From contig CAIYRB010000198.1 of NCBI GenBank assembly GCA_903928445.1, positions 124,001 to 188,000 of the forward strand: DNA of 64,000 nucleotides, in the 5' to 3' direction. The notes beneath the pieces are model-generated. The model did not search any database. It saw nothing but the letters and a program-made list of their open reading frames with translations, and was not told where the DNA came from. This DNA comes from an uncultured Pseudomonadota bacterium. GTDB taxonomy: Bacteria > Bdellovibrionota_B > Oligoflexia > Oligoflexales > CAIYRB01. A program made the position numbers and the translations under genes. Shown one piece after another: positions 37,670-47,933 of the stretch (its first letter is position 1; each line of letters begins with the position of its first letter).

Positions 37670-38671
37670 ATGGTTTATGAACACCTTTTCGTCATGGATC
37701 CACTGGCCTCACTGAACCGGCCGCTAGATTCCAGCCTACGGATGCTGTTTGAACTGGCTGCCAAAGGCCACGGCATACGGGTCTGCGAGCCAAAGCATCT
37801 GGCCTGGAGCGGTGGCGACAAGGCTGCTGTAGCACGCTGCCAGCGCCTGGTGTTCGCAGGCAGTCCCCAGACGTTTTCCACCGGGAGTTCTGAAACCATC
37901 AGCCTTCTGAGCTTCGATGCGGTCCATATGCGCAAGGATCCGCCATACGACATGGACTATATCGCCACCACCTGGTTACTTGAGTCGGCGAGTAGCGCCG
38001 GGGTTCGGGTGTACAATGACCCGGCCGCGTTGCGCCGTTTTAATGAAAAATTGGCTATCCTATTGTTTCCAGAAGCATGTCAAGCTGCGCTAGCCAGCAG
38101 TGACAGTGAAGCCCTGTTGGCCTTTGTCGAGAATCAGGCTAACGGTGACGCGATACTAAAACCCCTGACGCTGTTTGGTGGCAGAGGTGTCGAACGCTTA
38201 CAGCTCAAGAGCGATGGCCGGGCACAAGTCCTCGCCAAGCTCAGATCTGCCACTGGCGACGGCGCTAGTATCAGACTGATCCAACCCTTCAACACTGCAA
38301 TCTACAGCGGTGAGGTCCGAGTATTCACTGGCTTCGGTCGCCCTCTAGCGTGGTGCCTCAAACGCCCAGCACCCGGTGAGTTCTTGGCTAACACCCGTGC
38401 CGGAGCCACTCTTGAAGCCTATAAACCAACTACCATCGAATCGACGCGCGTCACCTCTGTGGCTCACGCCTTGCATTCACAAGGAGTCTTCCTCACCGGC
38501 TTCGACCTCATCGGCGGATATGTCTCGGAAATCAACCTGACAAGCCCTCGACTCCTACAAGCCGCTGACGACCGCACCAACTATTATGCAGTGCTGGCAG
38601 GGCAGATGGAGGCTGACATTGCCGAGGCAAAGGGGAAGTCGGCTGGACGCGGTAGTCATCGTGACACATGA
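37670..38671 (+). CDS. Glutathione synthase-like ATP-grasp protein
   Basis: EHLFVMDPLASLNRPLDSSLRMLFEL, VHMRKDPPYDMDYIATTWLLE, ILKPLTLFGGRGVERL. Confidence 0.8.
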   Translation: MVYEHLFVMDPLASLNRPLDSSLRMLFELAAKGHGIRVCEPKHLAWSGGDKAAVARCQRLVFAGSPQTFSTGSSETISLLSFDAVHMRKDPPYDMDYIATTWLLESASSAGVRVYNDPAALRRFNEKLAILLFPEACQAALASSDSEALLAFVENQANGDAILKPLTLFGGRGVERLQLKSDGRAQVLAKLRSATGDGASIRLIQPFNTAIYSGEVRVFTGFGRPLAWCLKRPAPGEFLANTRAGATLEAYKPTTIESTRVTSVAHALHSQGVFLTGFDLIGGYVSEINLTSPRLLQAADDRTNYYAVLAGQMEADIAEAKGKSAGRGSHRDT

Positions 38672-38674
38672 CCA

Positions 38675-39919
38675 CTAGAAAAACCGACTGGCTTGAACCG
38701 AAATCACTGCAGGATATGAGCCGAACTCACTTTTGGGCAGAAACTGAGTCGGCGGCGGCCCATGGGGGGCCAAGGCCGACAATCCAAGCTCAATTCGCTC
38801 GGTCACTGAATAAGTCAGCTGGAAGACTCCGATAAACGACTGATCGCCGTCATTTGCAACAAGCAACGAACGCAAATGGATGAGCGGAGTGATGTCGTAA
38901 AGCCCTGCGAGCCCGGTATACAGCTGCCCCAATATCGGGGACCCCGGCGGAGATTCCGCTAGGTGCGCATAGCCACTTGCATCGGCATAGCCCGCTTGGT
39001 TGTAAAACTGCTCCACAGTAATGACAAGCTTTGGGTTCAGGCGGTAATCGGCACCAATCGCGCCAGCAGCCCGGTTTAGTCCGGTCGTCTCGCGACTGAA
39101 TCTTTGATTCATCTCGCCGCGCAATCCTACCGGCCCCACCTCACCCTGCACAGTCGCACCAACGACATTATTAGTCGCAAGTTTACCCATGAATGCCGCG
39201 GCTTCAAACCCTCGCCAAGTTCTCGAGGCCCGCACCAATGCCGAGGAGTTGCCTGCAGAAAAGCGATTTGATCCGTGATTTGTCGCCCCAACCCGACTGA
39301 CCAGCGGCGGCACGGCATATCCAACGACACCGATCGCCGAAATCTGCCCCTTTTTCCCTAGACTGTGATCCACGCGGACGGCGTCCACCCCGGGTTTATA
39401 GTCACGAAAAAAATCCGTCGGGCGATAAGGAGCGAAAAAGTCATTTGGAGTAAAAATCGCCATAGTCGTCAGGTTGACGGGAAATCGTCCGACAGTAACC
39501 TCGGCGCCGGCGAGTTTGCCGCGCATGTTGATGCGGTCAATCGTCAAGTAGCCATCGATCTTGCTGCCGCGATACCAGTGAAGGTCAAGGGTTGACGCCC
39601 GGTTGGCTTCATCGGTGGTATTGAGCACCGTCTGCGCCAAAGAAGTGCGGTCAGATGAATTGATCGCCAGCATATAAGCATTGAACTCAAACCGTAAGGA
39701 CCGGGGGCCTCTAAACTTGAGGCTTTCGCGCACTAGCAACTGGTCAGAACTTTCGTAACGGTTTGGGTACAGGTCGACATCATCTGGATTCTTATCGTAG
39801 GTCGCCGACAGGCGGGCTGTACCCTCCCGCTCCAACCGACCTTTAGCCCGAGCGACCGGAACTGCGACGCCAATACAAAGCATCCCCACGGTCGATACAA
39901 AGACGTCGCGCCGCGCCAT
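38675..39919 (-). CDS. Exported porin-like / outer-membrane barrel protein
   Basis: Signal peptide from M at 39919 (MARRDVFVSTVGMLCIGVAVPVARA); strand-rich; C-terminal SRFF. Confidence 0.55.
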   Translation of the reverse strand: MARRDVFVSTVGMLCIGVAVPVARAKGRLEREGTARLSATYDKNPDDVDLYPNRYESSDQLLVRESLKFRGPRSLRFEFNAYMLAINSSDRTSLAQTVLNTTDEANRASTLDLHWYRGSKIDGYLTIDRINMRGKLAGAEVTVGRFPVNLTTMAIFTPNDFFAPYRPTDFFRDYKPGVDAVRVDHSLGKKGQISAIGVVGYAVPPLVSRVGATNHGSNRFSAGNSSALVRASRTWRGFEAAAFMGKLATNNVVGATVQGEVGPVGLRGEMNQRFSRETTGLNRAAGAIGADYRLNPKLVITVEQFYNQAGYADASGYAHLAESPPGSPILGQLYTGLAGLYDITPLIHLRSLLVANDGDQSFIGVFQLTYSVTERIELGLSALAPHGPPPTQFLPKSEFGSYPAVISVQASRFF

Positions 39920-39926
39920 TTTCCAA

Positions 39927-40622
39927 TTAGTGATCAGTGCAACGCCCATCGACCAATCCAACGATACGTTTCGCGCGCTCGAGCACTCGAGGGTCGTGCG
40001 TCGAAAAGACAAAGGTGACATTGAGCCGATCATTGAGGTCTTGCATAAGATCAAGCAGGGCTCCACTGGAAGCGGAATCCAGATTCGCCGTCGGCTCATC
40101 CGCCAGGATCACTGCAGGACTAGGTGCAATCGCCCTGGCGATGGCCACTCGCTGCTGTTGGCCGCCAGACAGCTCCCCAGGCAGGCGGAGCGCCAAGTGG
40201 GCAAGTCCCACCTGCGCCAGAGCCTCTAGGGCCAACTCGCGGCGCTGCTGCTTCGGTCGCCCCTGCAACGCCAGAGTGAACTCGGTGTTTTCAAGCGCGG
40301 TCATGATCGGTATTAAGTTGTATGCTTGAAAAATAAAGCCTAGACGGTCGCGGCGAAGACGTGCAAGAGCCGTGCGACTGAGTCCACCCAGTACTGCCCC
40401 TTCGAGAAAGATGCTACCTGAAGTCGGCGTGTCGAGCGCCCCAATCAGATTGAGCAAGGTACTTTTACCTGATCCAGACGGGCCGCTTAGCGCGAGGAAT
40501 TCACCCGCCTCTACCCATAGGGACACTGCCGTCAATGCCTCGACACGGCCCGCCCCCACACCGTAAGACTTATAGACATCTTCCACCCGCACAATAGCGG
40601 GACCAGAAGTTTCACGCCGCAT
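39927..40622 (-). CDS. ABC transporter ATP-binding protein (LolD/MacB-type)
   Basis: Walker A GPSGSGKST, LSGGQQQRVAIARAI, VILADEPTANLDSASS. Confidence 0.92.
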   Translation of the reverse strand: MRRETSGPAIVRVEDVYKSYGVGAGRVEALTAVSLWVEAGEFLALSGPSGSGKSTLLNLIGALDTPTSGSIFLEGAVLGGLSRTALARLRRDRLGFIFQAYNLIPIMTALENTEFTLALQGRPKQQRRELALEALAQVGLAHLALRLPGELSGGQQQRVAIARAIAPSPAVILADEPTANLDSASSGALLDLMQDLNDRLNVTFVFSTHDPRVLERAKRIVGLVDGRCTDH

Positions 40623-40770
40623 TGCAACTCCAGGTTAAAAAATCAACGATCTTCTATAGTCATTCCGCTGCACAAGGCCAGCCGCGGAGCAACCGCCCGA
40701 ACTGGCTCAAAGTTGTGATGTCCTGGCGAATTGAGTACAATGAGCGTAAACAATTTATAATGGTGGATCT

Positions 40771-41580
40771 ATGGTACCACAATTCACGAGTTCAATCCTA
40801 TTAGGCGCCCGCAGGTTAGGCGCGCTTTTACTTATACACCTGACCATTGCCTTAGCTCCTCTTGCCGTCGCAAAGGAGGCTCCGCAAGTCGATGCGCAAG
40901 AGCTGAAAAAAGTTCTAAGTGGCGTTGACAAGCTGTGGTCTTCAAAAAAATCTGAAGCAGAGATGACCATGACGGTCAAGACATCGCACTACGAGAGAGC
41001 GCTAAAGCTAACCCTCTGGGCCGAGGGTGACACCCAGGCTCTAGTCAAGATTAACGCACCGGCCAAGGAAAAGGGCACGATGACCCTACGCCTTGGGCAC
41101 GACATCTACAACTTCCTGCCGAAAATCGATCGCACCGTCAAGGTCAGCGCGGCCATGCGCAACAGCAGTTGGATGGGCAGCCATTTCTCGAATGACGATC
41201 TCGTCGGTTCGGGCCACCTGGCAAAGGACTACGATGCGACCTTGGTCGAGGCAAACAAACGCGGCAAAACCACTGTGTGGACCGTTGATATGATTCCGAA
41301 GTCCGGCACCAATCTAACTTGGTCAAAGCTGCGTCTGGTCGTCGAAAAGGAGCGGACGATCCCCATCTCCCAAACCTTTTACAATGAACATGGAGGTAAG
41401 ATTCGCACCATCATTTTCAGCGATGTGAAAGAGCTCGGCGGCCGCCAGGCGCCGACAAAGATTTCGGTCACCCCTGCTGACCTACCCGGCGAGCGCACCG
41501 ACCTTGTCTATGTCTCGTTGCGCCACGATATCAAGCTTGATCCAGATTTTTTTAACGTCGACAACCTGAAGTCTCACTAA
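40771..41580 (+). CDS. LolA-like outer membrane lipoprotein-sorting protein
   Basis: INAPAKEKGTMTLRLGHDIYNFLPKIDRTVKVSAAMRNSSWMGSHFSNDDLV is typical of the family. Confidence 0.85.
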   Translation: MVPQFTSSILLGARRLGALLLIHLTIALAPLAVAKEAPQVDAQELKKVLSGVDKLWSSKKSEAEMTMTVKTSHYERALKLTLWAEGDTQALVKINAPAKEKGTMTLRLGHDIYNFLPKIDRTVKVSAAMRNSSWMGSHFSNDDLVGSGHLAKDYDATLVEANKRGKTTVWTVDMIPKSGTNLTWSKLRLVVEKERTIPISQTFYNEHGGKIRTIIFSDVKELGGRQAPTKISVTPADLPGERTDLVYVSLRHDIKLDPDFFNVDNLKSH

Positions 41581-41601
41581 GGGTCGCCGTGCGAGGGCCT
41601 C

Positions 41602-42834
41602 ATGAACCTAGGTATCTTCGCCTGGAAAAGTCTTGGGCGCTCACCCGTTCGTACCGCCTTCAAGGCTATCAGTATTGGCGCCATCACAGCGATTATGTTG
41701 GTTTGGGGGTGTCTCAATGCGGGCTTGAGTAACTTGCTGCAAGCAACCGCAACATCGTTCGAAATCGGCGAATTTCAACTTCATGCGCCGGGCTACCTTA
41801 GAAATCCCGATATCTATGCCACCCTAGATCATGCCGAAGCATGGCAAGAAGCCCTTTTAAACGACGGCTTTTTGAGCGCACCGAGACTCTACGGCTCCGC
41901 ACTTGCCGCCGCCAGCAGCCTTTCAGCCGGCGTCCAGGTCCGCGGACTCGATCTGGAACGTGAAGCACATGTGACACGAATCGGGCGTTTTATCGACAGC
42001 GGGAACTGGCTCACCAAGACCACACCCAATGGGGTCGTCATCGGCAAGCTGCTCGCTCGTCACCTGCATTTGCAGCCCGGTCAAGAGATGGTCCTTCTCG
42101 CCCAGGCCGCCGATGGCTCATTTGCCAATACGGTGTTCCAGGTGGTTGGGATCTTGAAATCGGTCAACAGCGAGATCGACAACCGCGCGGTCTACATCCA
42201 AGAGGCCGCCTTTCGCGAGTTCTTTCTGATCGAGAAGGGCATTCATGAGTTGGCTATATCGCGAGTCGATCAAGACCAACCCTTCACCACTGCGGAGCTT
42301 CGACTCAGGCAGCTAGTTGCCAAGCCAGACCTAGGCAATGAGCTGAAATCCTGGCGACAGCTGAAGCCTCTCCTTGCAAAAATCATCGATCTTCTGGCGG
42401 TCTCTGCAAATTTTATCTTTATATTTATTTACCTCGCCCTTGGTGGCCTGATCTTAAACATGACCTTTATGAGCATTTATGATCGACGCCGGGAGTTCGG
42501 CACGATGCAAGCACTAGGCATGGGGCCAGGTCAAATGGTCCTGCTGATCCTAGCCGAAGCAGGCTGGAAGAGTCTGCTTTCCGCTGGTGTCGCAACGCTT
42601 CTAGGGCTGCCACTAGCATTTTACCTGGCGCGTACCGGCCTTGATCTCTCGCTTATGGTGGATCACCTTTCGGTGTCGGGAATCAACTTGGAACCAATCA
42701 TCTACCCACAGATAACTGTGATAAATGTCATCAAACCGATCGCCTTTATGATGTCTTCGCAGCTTCTATTTGCCATTTTCCCAGGCATGGAAATCTCCGC
42801 CATGGTTCCAGTCGAAGCCTTATCACCACACTGA
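41602..42834 (+). CDS. ABC transporter permease (FtsX/MacB/LolC-like)
   Basis: N-terminal TM, large periplasmic region, three C-terminal TMs (FIFIFIYLALGGLILNMTFMSIYDRRREFGTMQALGM). Confidence 0.85.
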   Translation: MNLGIFAWKSLGRSPVRTAFKAISIGAITAIMLVWGCLNAGLSNLLQATATSFEIGEFQLHAPGYLRNPDIYATLDHAEAWQEALLNDGFLSAPRLYGSALAAASSLSAGVQVRGLDLEREAHVTRIGRFIDSGNWLTKTTPNGVVIGKLLARHLHLQPGQEMVLLAQAADGSFANTVFQVVGILKSVNSEIDNRAVYIQEAAFREFFLIEKGIHELAISRVDQDQPFTTAELRLRQLVAKPDLGNELKSWRQLKPLLAKIIDLLAVSANFIFIFIYLALGGLILNMTFMSIYDRRREFGTMQALGMGPGQMVLLILAEAGWKSLLSAGVATLLGLPLAFYLARTGLDLSLMVDHLSVSGINLEPIIYPQITVINVIKPIAFMMSSQLLFAIFPGMEISAMVPVEALSPH

Positions 42835-42859
42835 TCAAAGAGGGTCGACCTTGCAGTCT

Positions 42860-44095
42860 ATGGCGATACTTTTCGGTGCCCGTAATCTCTTTCGCAACCC
42901 TCGCCGCGCCATCATCACCGCATTGTCCGTGGCGTTTGGGGTTTGTGTGGCGGTGGTGTTTATCGGCACCAGGCAAAGCATGTACGACCGCCTCATCGAG
43001 TCTGGTGCTATGGGCGGCTACGGTGTGTTCAGTTTGAGCCAGCCGGGTTTCATTGCCGAACCGACACCCTCCAGTCAGTTTGCGTGGAACGAGCAGCTGC
43101 AGCAGCTGACAGCTGCAGTCCCTGGGGTCCGCCTGGTTGCGCCGCGCATCAGTGCAATGGCGGTCGTTGCAACCAGCAAAAGCAGCACGGGTGCCGCGCT
43201 TCTGGGGATCGACCCAGGCCTAGACAGCAAGGACATCAACCTCATGCTGGCAAACTTGAAGAGCGGTGCATCGCTGACTTCGAGCGATCCACAAGGCTGT
43301 TTGGTTGGTCGTGCCATGGCTGAGCATTTGGGTGTCGAAATCGGTCAAAAGATCACTTTCACAACAACCGATCGGCAAGGTCAAATCGTCTCTAATATAG
43401 CTTACTTGCGCGGCACCTTTGAGACCGGAAGCCTGGAGCTCGATGGGCACTTAGTCATGCTCCCTTTGACCTTCATGCGGCAAGTCTTAGACTATCCCGA
43501 ACATGCCATCTCATTTCTTGCGTTTTTCGTCCCGCCTGAAGCCGACCTCGCTAAAATCGAAACGGCTCTTAAAACGCGTCTGGCTGGTACACCACTCGAG
43601 CTGTCCTCCTGGCGCAAGAGTCTTCCTGACGTGGCCCAGGCTATCGACCTCGATGCCTCGCTCTACAATCTGTTGTTCTTTTTTGCTGGCATCATTGTAT
43701 CCATCGGCATTTTGACCACTATGATGCTTAATATCCTAGAAAGACGTCGAGAATTTGGCGTTTTGCTGGCCCTAGGGATGACGCCAAGCACCCTCGTCGC
43801 GATGGTCTTGATAGAAGCGCTGATGATTGGACTGCTTGGACTGTGCATAGGCACGCTGATGGCAGCTCCACTATACCTCTACCTGCACCATGTTGGACTT
43901 GACCTGACAATCTTTCTATCCGGCGAAAGCTCGATGGGACCCAAGGGAGTGGAAGACTTCTTAGGATGCCGGCTTACCGTTGGAGAGGTCGCGATGATCG
44001 GGGGGCTGCTACTCTTAATGAACCTGGCCGCGGCGTTATATCCCGCTGTCACCGCGGCTCGGACTGTACCGATCGATGCGATCCGCGGCTCTTAG
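42860..44095 (+). CDS. ABC transporter permease (FtsX/MacB/LolC-like)
   Basis: MAILFGARNLFRNPRRAIITALSVAFGV; ILERRREFGVLLALGMTPSTLVAMVLIEAL. Confidence 0.85.
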   Translation: MAILFGARNLFRNPRRAIITALSVAFGVCVAVVFIGTRQSMYDRLIESGAMGGYGVFSLSQPGFIAEPTPSSQFAWNEQLQQLTAAVPGVRLVAPRISAMAVVATSKSSTGAALLGIDPGLDSKDINLMLANLKSGASLTSSDPQGCLVGRAMAEHLGVEIGQKITFTTTDRQGQIVSNIAYLRGTFETGSLELDGHLVMLPLTFMRQVLDYPEHAISFLAFFVPPEADLAKIETALKTRLAGTPLELSSWRKSLPDVAQAIDLDASLYNLLFFFAGIIVSIGILTTMMLNILERRREFGVLLALGMTPSTLVAMVLIEALMIGLLGLCIGTLMAAPLYLYLHHVGLDLTIFLSGESSMGPKGVEDFLGCRLTVGEVAMIGGLLLLMNLAAALYPAVTAARTVPIDAIRGS

Positions 44096-44182
44096 TTCTT
44101 TAGCTTGCTGTTTTTACATGTTTTGTTGTGCCAGAGGTCAAGCGAGTTCGACTCCGTGCCGACCTCCTAATTGGAGCAACCC

Positions 44183-44458
44183 ATGATGATTCGACCTGTG
44201 ATTTTGCACTTAAGCCTAGCGTTCGCAAGTTACATGGCTGCTGGGTCAGCTATTGCCAAGGGTAGCAAAAATGAGGGGCCTGACGGCGGCAAAATATATG
44301 TTTTTACCCCTGGGCAGCCAAGTGAACCTCCGAAGGTGATCCTTTCCCCAGCGCAGGCAAAGGCCAAGGTCCCGGCTGTTCCTCTCATCAGCACGCCCAA
44401 CAAGGGGCCTGCACCGTCTAGAGCTGTAATCCTCGACAAGGCGACCCCAAAAGATTGA
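44183..44458 (+). CDS. Small exported Pro/Lys-rich hypothetical protein
   Basis: ATG at 44183 with signal-like N-terminus; no family recognised. Confidence 0.45.
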   Translation: MMIRPVILHLSLAFASYMAAGSAIAKGSKNEGPDGGKIYVFTPGQPSEPPKVILSPAQAKAKVPAVPLISTPNKGPAPSRAVILDKATPKD

Positions 44459-44534
44459 CCTCGCGCCGGCAAACTATTAACATTTTCGTAGGCATACCCC
44501 CGAAATCGTCAACCACCACTGGGAACTAACGAGT

Positions 44535-45110
44535 ATGAAAAAATCTATCCCGTATAGCCTCATCGCCGTAGCCTGTGTGGTTTTAGCTGGCTGCGATCGC
44601 TGCTCAAAAAAAGACGAGCCGGCCGCAACCACGGCAGCCATAGACCAACCGCAACCGACCGCAACCGATCCGGCAGCGGCCACGCAGCCGGTGGCAGCTG
44701 ATCCTGCGCCAGCTCCAGCACCTGAGACTCCAACGAGCGACACGCCGACCGAAAAGGTCGCCGACAGCAAAGAAGAAGTGAGCGATGGCAAGCTTAAAAT
44801 CACCGACGTCAAGATCGGTAAAGGCGCCGTGGCCAAGGAAGGCAAGAAAGTCTCGGTATTTTATACCGGCACACTGACCAATGGCACCAAGTTTGACAGC
44901 ACGAAAGACCGCAACACGCCGTTCAGTTTTGTGCTTGGTTCCGGTATGGTGATCGCCGGTTGGGACCAGGGCGTTAAGGGCATGAAGGAAGGCGGCACTC
45001 GCAAGCTGGTCATCCCTGCTAGTTTGGCCTATGGCAGCCGCTCAGTCGGTGGGGTCATACCGCCAAATTCAACGCTGCTGTTCGAGATCGAGCTACTGAA
45101 AGTGGAATAA
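44535..45110 (+). CDS. FKBP-type peptidyl-prolyl cis-trans isomerase, predicted lipoprotein
   Basis: Lipobox VVLAGCDR; VSVFYTGTLTNGTKFDST, FVLGSGMVIAGWDQGVKGMKEGGTRKLVIPASLAYG. Confidence 0.93.
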   Translation: MKKSIPYSLIAVACVVLAGCDRCSKKDEPAATTAAIDQPQPTATDPAAATQPVAADPAPAPAPETPTSDTPTEKVADSKEEVSDGKLKITDVKIGKGAVAKEGKKVSVFYTGTLTNGTKFDSTKDRNTPFSFVLGSGMVIAGWDQGVKGMKEGGTRKLVIPASLAYGSRSVGGVIPPNSTLLFEIELLKVE

Positions 45111-45142
45111 CAACGACCCTGGGTCGTACTCATCAGCCAAGC

Positions 45143-45172
45143 ATGGCCCGGTACGTCCGGGCCATATTTTTT
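45143..45172 (+). terminator. Rho-independent terminator between the FKBP gene and alaS
   Basis: ATGGCCCGG-TACGT-CCGGGCCAT followed by ATTTTTT. Confidence 0.85.
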
Positions 45173-45187
45173 AGGATTCGAGCGTAT

Positions 45188-47857
45188 ATGACCAAGCAAG
45201 TCAACAAATGGGGCGTGCCCACCCTCACAGGCAAAGAAGTCCGCCAGTCCTTTATCGACTTCTTCATGCAGCGCGGCCATACTTTCGTCCCATCTTCGCC
45301 AGTCGTACCGCATGACGATCCAACCCTCTTGTTCATCAACTCAGGAATGAATCAGTTTAAGTCGATCTTTCTCGGTGACAACCGCCTCGGCCTAAAACGT
45401 GCGGTAAATTCGCAAAAATGTCTGCGCGTATCGGGCAAACATAACGACCTAGACGAGGTGGGGCGCGACACCTATCACCATACTTTTTTTGAAATGCTCG
45501 GCAATTGGTCGTTTGGTGACTACTATAAAAAAGAGGCTATCCGTTGGTCCTGGGAGCTGCTCACTGAGGTCTGGAAGTTCCCAAAAGAACGTCTCTTTGC
45601 CACCATCTATACCGACGATGACGAAGCTGCCGAAATCTGGCGCACTCAGACCGATATCGCCCCGGAGCGGATCATGCGCTTTGGGGCTAAATCCAACTTT
45701 TGGGAGATGGGCGAGGTCGGTCCATGCGGCCCCTGCACCGAGATCCATTTCGATATGGGTGATTTAAGCACGCAAGCGGCGACGTTTGCCCACCCTGAAC
45801 AGGGCGTCAATGGTACCAACGCGCGGTATATTGAAATCTGGAACAATGTCTTCATGCAGTATGAACGGCTCGCAAACGGCGACCTCAAGCCTCTGGTGGC
45901 CAAGCATGTCGACACTGGAATGGGTTTTGAACGCGTGCTGTCAATCGTTCAGGGCTCGGGCTCGAACTACGAAACAGATGTGTTTCGCCCGCTGATCGAT
46001 AAAATCGCAGAACTCACCAACGTGCCCTATGATCAGGGTGTCAAAGGCACTCCACACCGGGTGATCGCTGATCACTTAAGAGCCCTAGCGTTTGCCATTG
46101 CCGACGGCGCAACTCCAGGCAATGAAGGTCGAGGCTACGTGCTACGTCGCATACTCCGCCGCGCCAGCCGCTTTTCCCAAGAGCTCAACCAGAAAGAGCC
46201 ATTCATCTACCGCTTGCTGCCAACCTTGGTTACGGTGATGGGGCACGCCTTTCCAGAAATCGCTCAGCGTGAACACTATATCACTCAAGTCATCGCCGCT
46301 GAAGAGGAACGCTTTATGCGGACCTTACGCGACGGTTTGTCCAGGTTTGCCAAGCTCGCTGCGGAAGCAAAAAGCAAAGGAGCCCAGCTGATCGCTGGAG
46401 GCGACGCCTTTTTGCTTTATGATACCTACGGCTTTCCGGTCGATTTGACCGGTGTGCTGGCCGAAGAGCAAGGCCTAAACATCGACCTTGCGGGATTTAA
46501 GGCGGCGATGGAAGAGCAGCGGGATCGCGCCCGTGGCGCAGCTAAATTCGACGCTAGTCTAGCTAACGATGAAGGCTGGGTGGTGTTTCACCCCGCAAAA
46601 GACACTGCGTTTGTCGGTTATGACCGCCTAACAGCCGACACCGAGGTCACTCGTTACCGTGAAGTCGGCGACGACGTCCTGATCTGTCTCAAGCAGAGCC
46701 CCTTTTACGCCGAGTCGGGCGGCCAAGTTGGAGATATCGGCAATCTAATCGGCGACGGTCTCGAGCTTCGCGTCGAAGGCACCTTCAAAATCCTCGACAT
46801 GCAAGTCCATAAATGCGCCCTCATCCACGGACTTTTAGCCAAAAGTGGCGGTATAAAGCTGAGGGCACAGGTTGACAGCGAAGCCCGTGCGGCGGCGATG
46901 CGCAACCACTCGGCCACACACCTGCTGCATGCCGCACTGCGTCAAGTGCTTGGACCGCATGTGCAGCAACAAGGCTCCCGTGTCGCCCCAGAAGGCCTTC
47001 GCTTTGATTTCACTCACCCAAAGAGTCTAAGCGTCGAGGACCTCGCCAAAGTGGAAACACTGGTGAACGCACAGATCCTTGCTAATCAACAAATCATCAC
47101 AGCCGAAAAGGCCTTGGCCGAGGCTAAGAGTGAGGGCGCTGCGGCCCTCTTTGGCGAAAAATATGGCGAGCGAGTTCGCACGATCAAGATGGGCACCTTC
47201 AGCTATGAACTTTGTGGCGGTACCCATGCTCAAGCAACGGGGCAAATCGGTTTGTTTCGTCTGACCAGCGAGGTCTCAGTTGCGGCCGGGATTCGGCGCA
47301 TTGAAGCTGTCACAGGGCTCTACGCCTTAGAGCTGATCCGGACCCAGGCAAATATCCTTAGCGCTGTCGCCAGATCCCTAAAGGCTCGGCCTGAAGAGGC
47401 CGAAGCAAAGGTGCTAGAGCTATCAGAGCGCCTCAAGGATTATGACAAAGAACTTCGCGGCCTGAAGCTGGATCAGCTCAATAGCCGTATCGATACCTTG
47501 CTGGAACAAGCGCAGTCCACATCAGGTGGGGTGCGACAGATCGTCCTAAAGCTCGATGCCGCTGTGTTCCCACGCTCGACCCACCAACAACTCCTGGACA
47601 GCATTGCCAGCAAGCTGAATAATGGGGTCGCGTTTTTCACCCAGGTTGAGGCCGGCACCTTATCGCTGATGGCAGCGGTGGGTAGCGAAGCTCGCAACCG
47701 CGTCAAAGCGGGTGATGTGATCAAGGAACTAAGCTTAGTCGCTGATGGCAAAGGTGGCGGGCGCCCCGACAAGGCGCAGGCGGGCTCCAAGTTTCCAGAA
47801 AAGGAACCTCTGGTATTGGCTGCAGCACAGAAGCTTTTTGCGAGGCTGCTTGGGTAA
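45188..47857 (+). CDS. alaS: Alanyl-tRNA synthetase
   Basis: VRQSFIDFFMQRGHTFVPSSPVVPHDDPTLLFINSGMNQFK, NHSATHLLHAALRQVLG, ELCGGTHAQATGQIG. Confidence 0.97.
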   Translation: MTKQVNKWGVPTLTGKEVRQSFIDFFMQRGHTFVPSSPVVPHDDPTLLFINSGMNQFKSIFLGDNRLGLKRAVNSQKCLRVSGKHNDLDEVGRDTYHHTFFEMLGNWSFGDYYKKEAIRWSWELLTEVWKFPKERLFATIYTDDDEAAEIWRTQTDIAPERIMRFGAKSNFWEMGEVGPCGPCTEIHFDMGDLSTQAATFAHPEQGVNGTNARYIEIWNNVFMQYERLANGDLKPLVAKHVDTGMGFERVLSIVQGSGSNYETDVFRPLIDKIAELTNVPYDQGVKGTPHRVIADHLRALAFAIADGATPGNEGRGYVLRRILRRASRFSQELNQKEPFIYRLLPTLVTVMGHAFPEIAQREHYITQVIAAEEERFMRTLRDGLSRFAKLAAEAKSKGAQLIAGGDAFLLYDTYGFPVDLTGVLAEEQGLNIDLAGFKAAMEEQRDRARGAAKFDASLANDEGWVVFHPAKDTAFVGYDRLTADTEVTRYREVGDDVLICLKQSPFYAESGGQVGDIGNLIGDGLELRVEGTFKILDMQVHKCALIHGLLAKSGGIKLRAQVDSEARAAAMRNHSATHLLHAALRQVLGPHVQQQGSRVAPEGLRFDFTHPKSLSVEDLAKVETLVNAQILANQQIITAEKALAEAKSEGAAALFGEKYGERVRTIKMGTFSYELCGGTHAQATGQIGLFRLTSEVSVAAGIRRIEAVTGLYALELIRTQANILSAVARSLKARPEEAEAKVLELSERLKDYDKELRGLKLDQLNSRIDTLLEQAQSTSGGVRQIVLKLDAAVFPRSTHQQLLDSIASKLNNGVAFFTQVEAGTLSLMAAVGSEARNRVKAGDVIKELSLVADGKGGGRPDKAQAGSKFPEKEPLVLAAAQKLFARLLG

Positions 47858-47933
47858 TCAGACATTTCTGACGGCCCTGGAAGCTGTCCACATTTCCGCT
47901 CAATGCACGTCAGTTGCCCGGAGCAGCCATTGG

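Noticed and set aside
37567-38950. 17-bp sequence ATCGGGGACCCCGGCGG present at 37567-37583 and again at 38934-38950
   Set aside because: Only two copies, one at the pgk start and one within a barrel gene; a single 17-mer match in 64 kb is not far from chance, and the flanks are unrelated.
44135-44170. AGTTCGACTCCG resembling a tRNA T-arm
   Set aside because: The flanking bases do not form a 5-bp T stem and no D-arm, anticodon arm or acceptor stem is found upstream.
45143-45187. N-terminal extension of the alaS ORF (MARYVRAIFFRIRAY)
   Set aside because: It translates the terminator hairpin; AlaS homology begins at MTKQVNKWGV (45188).
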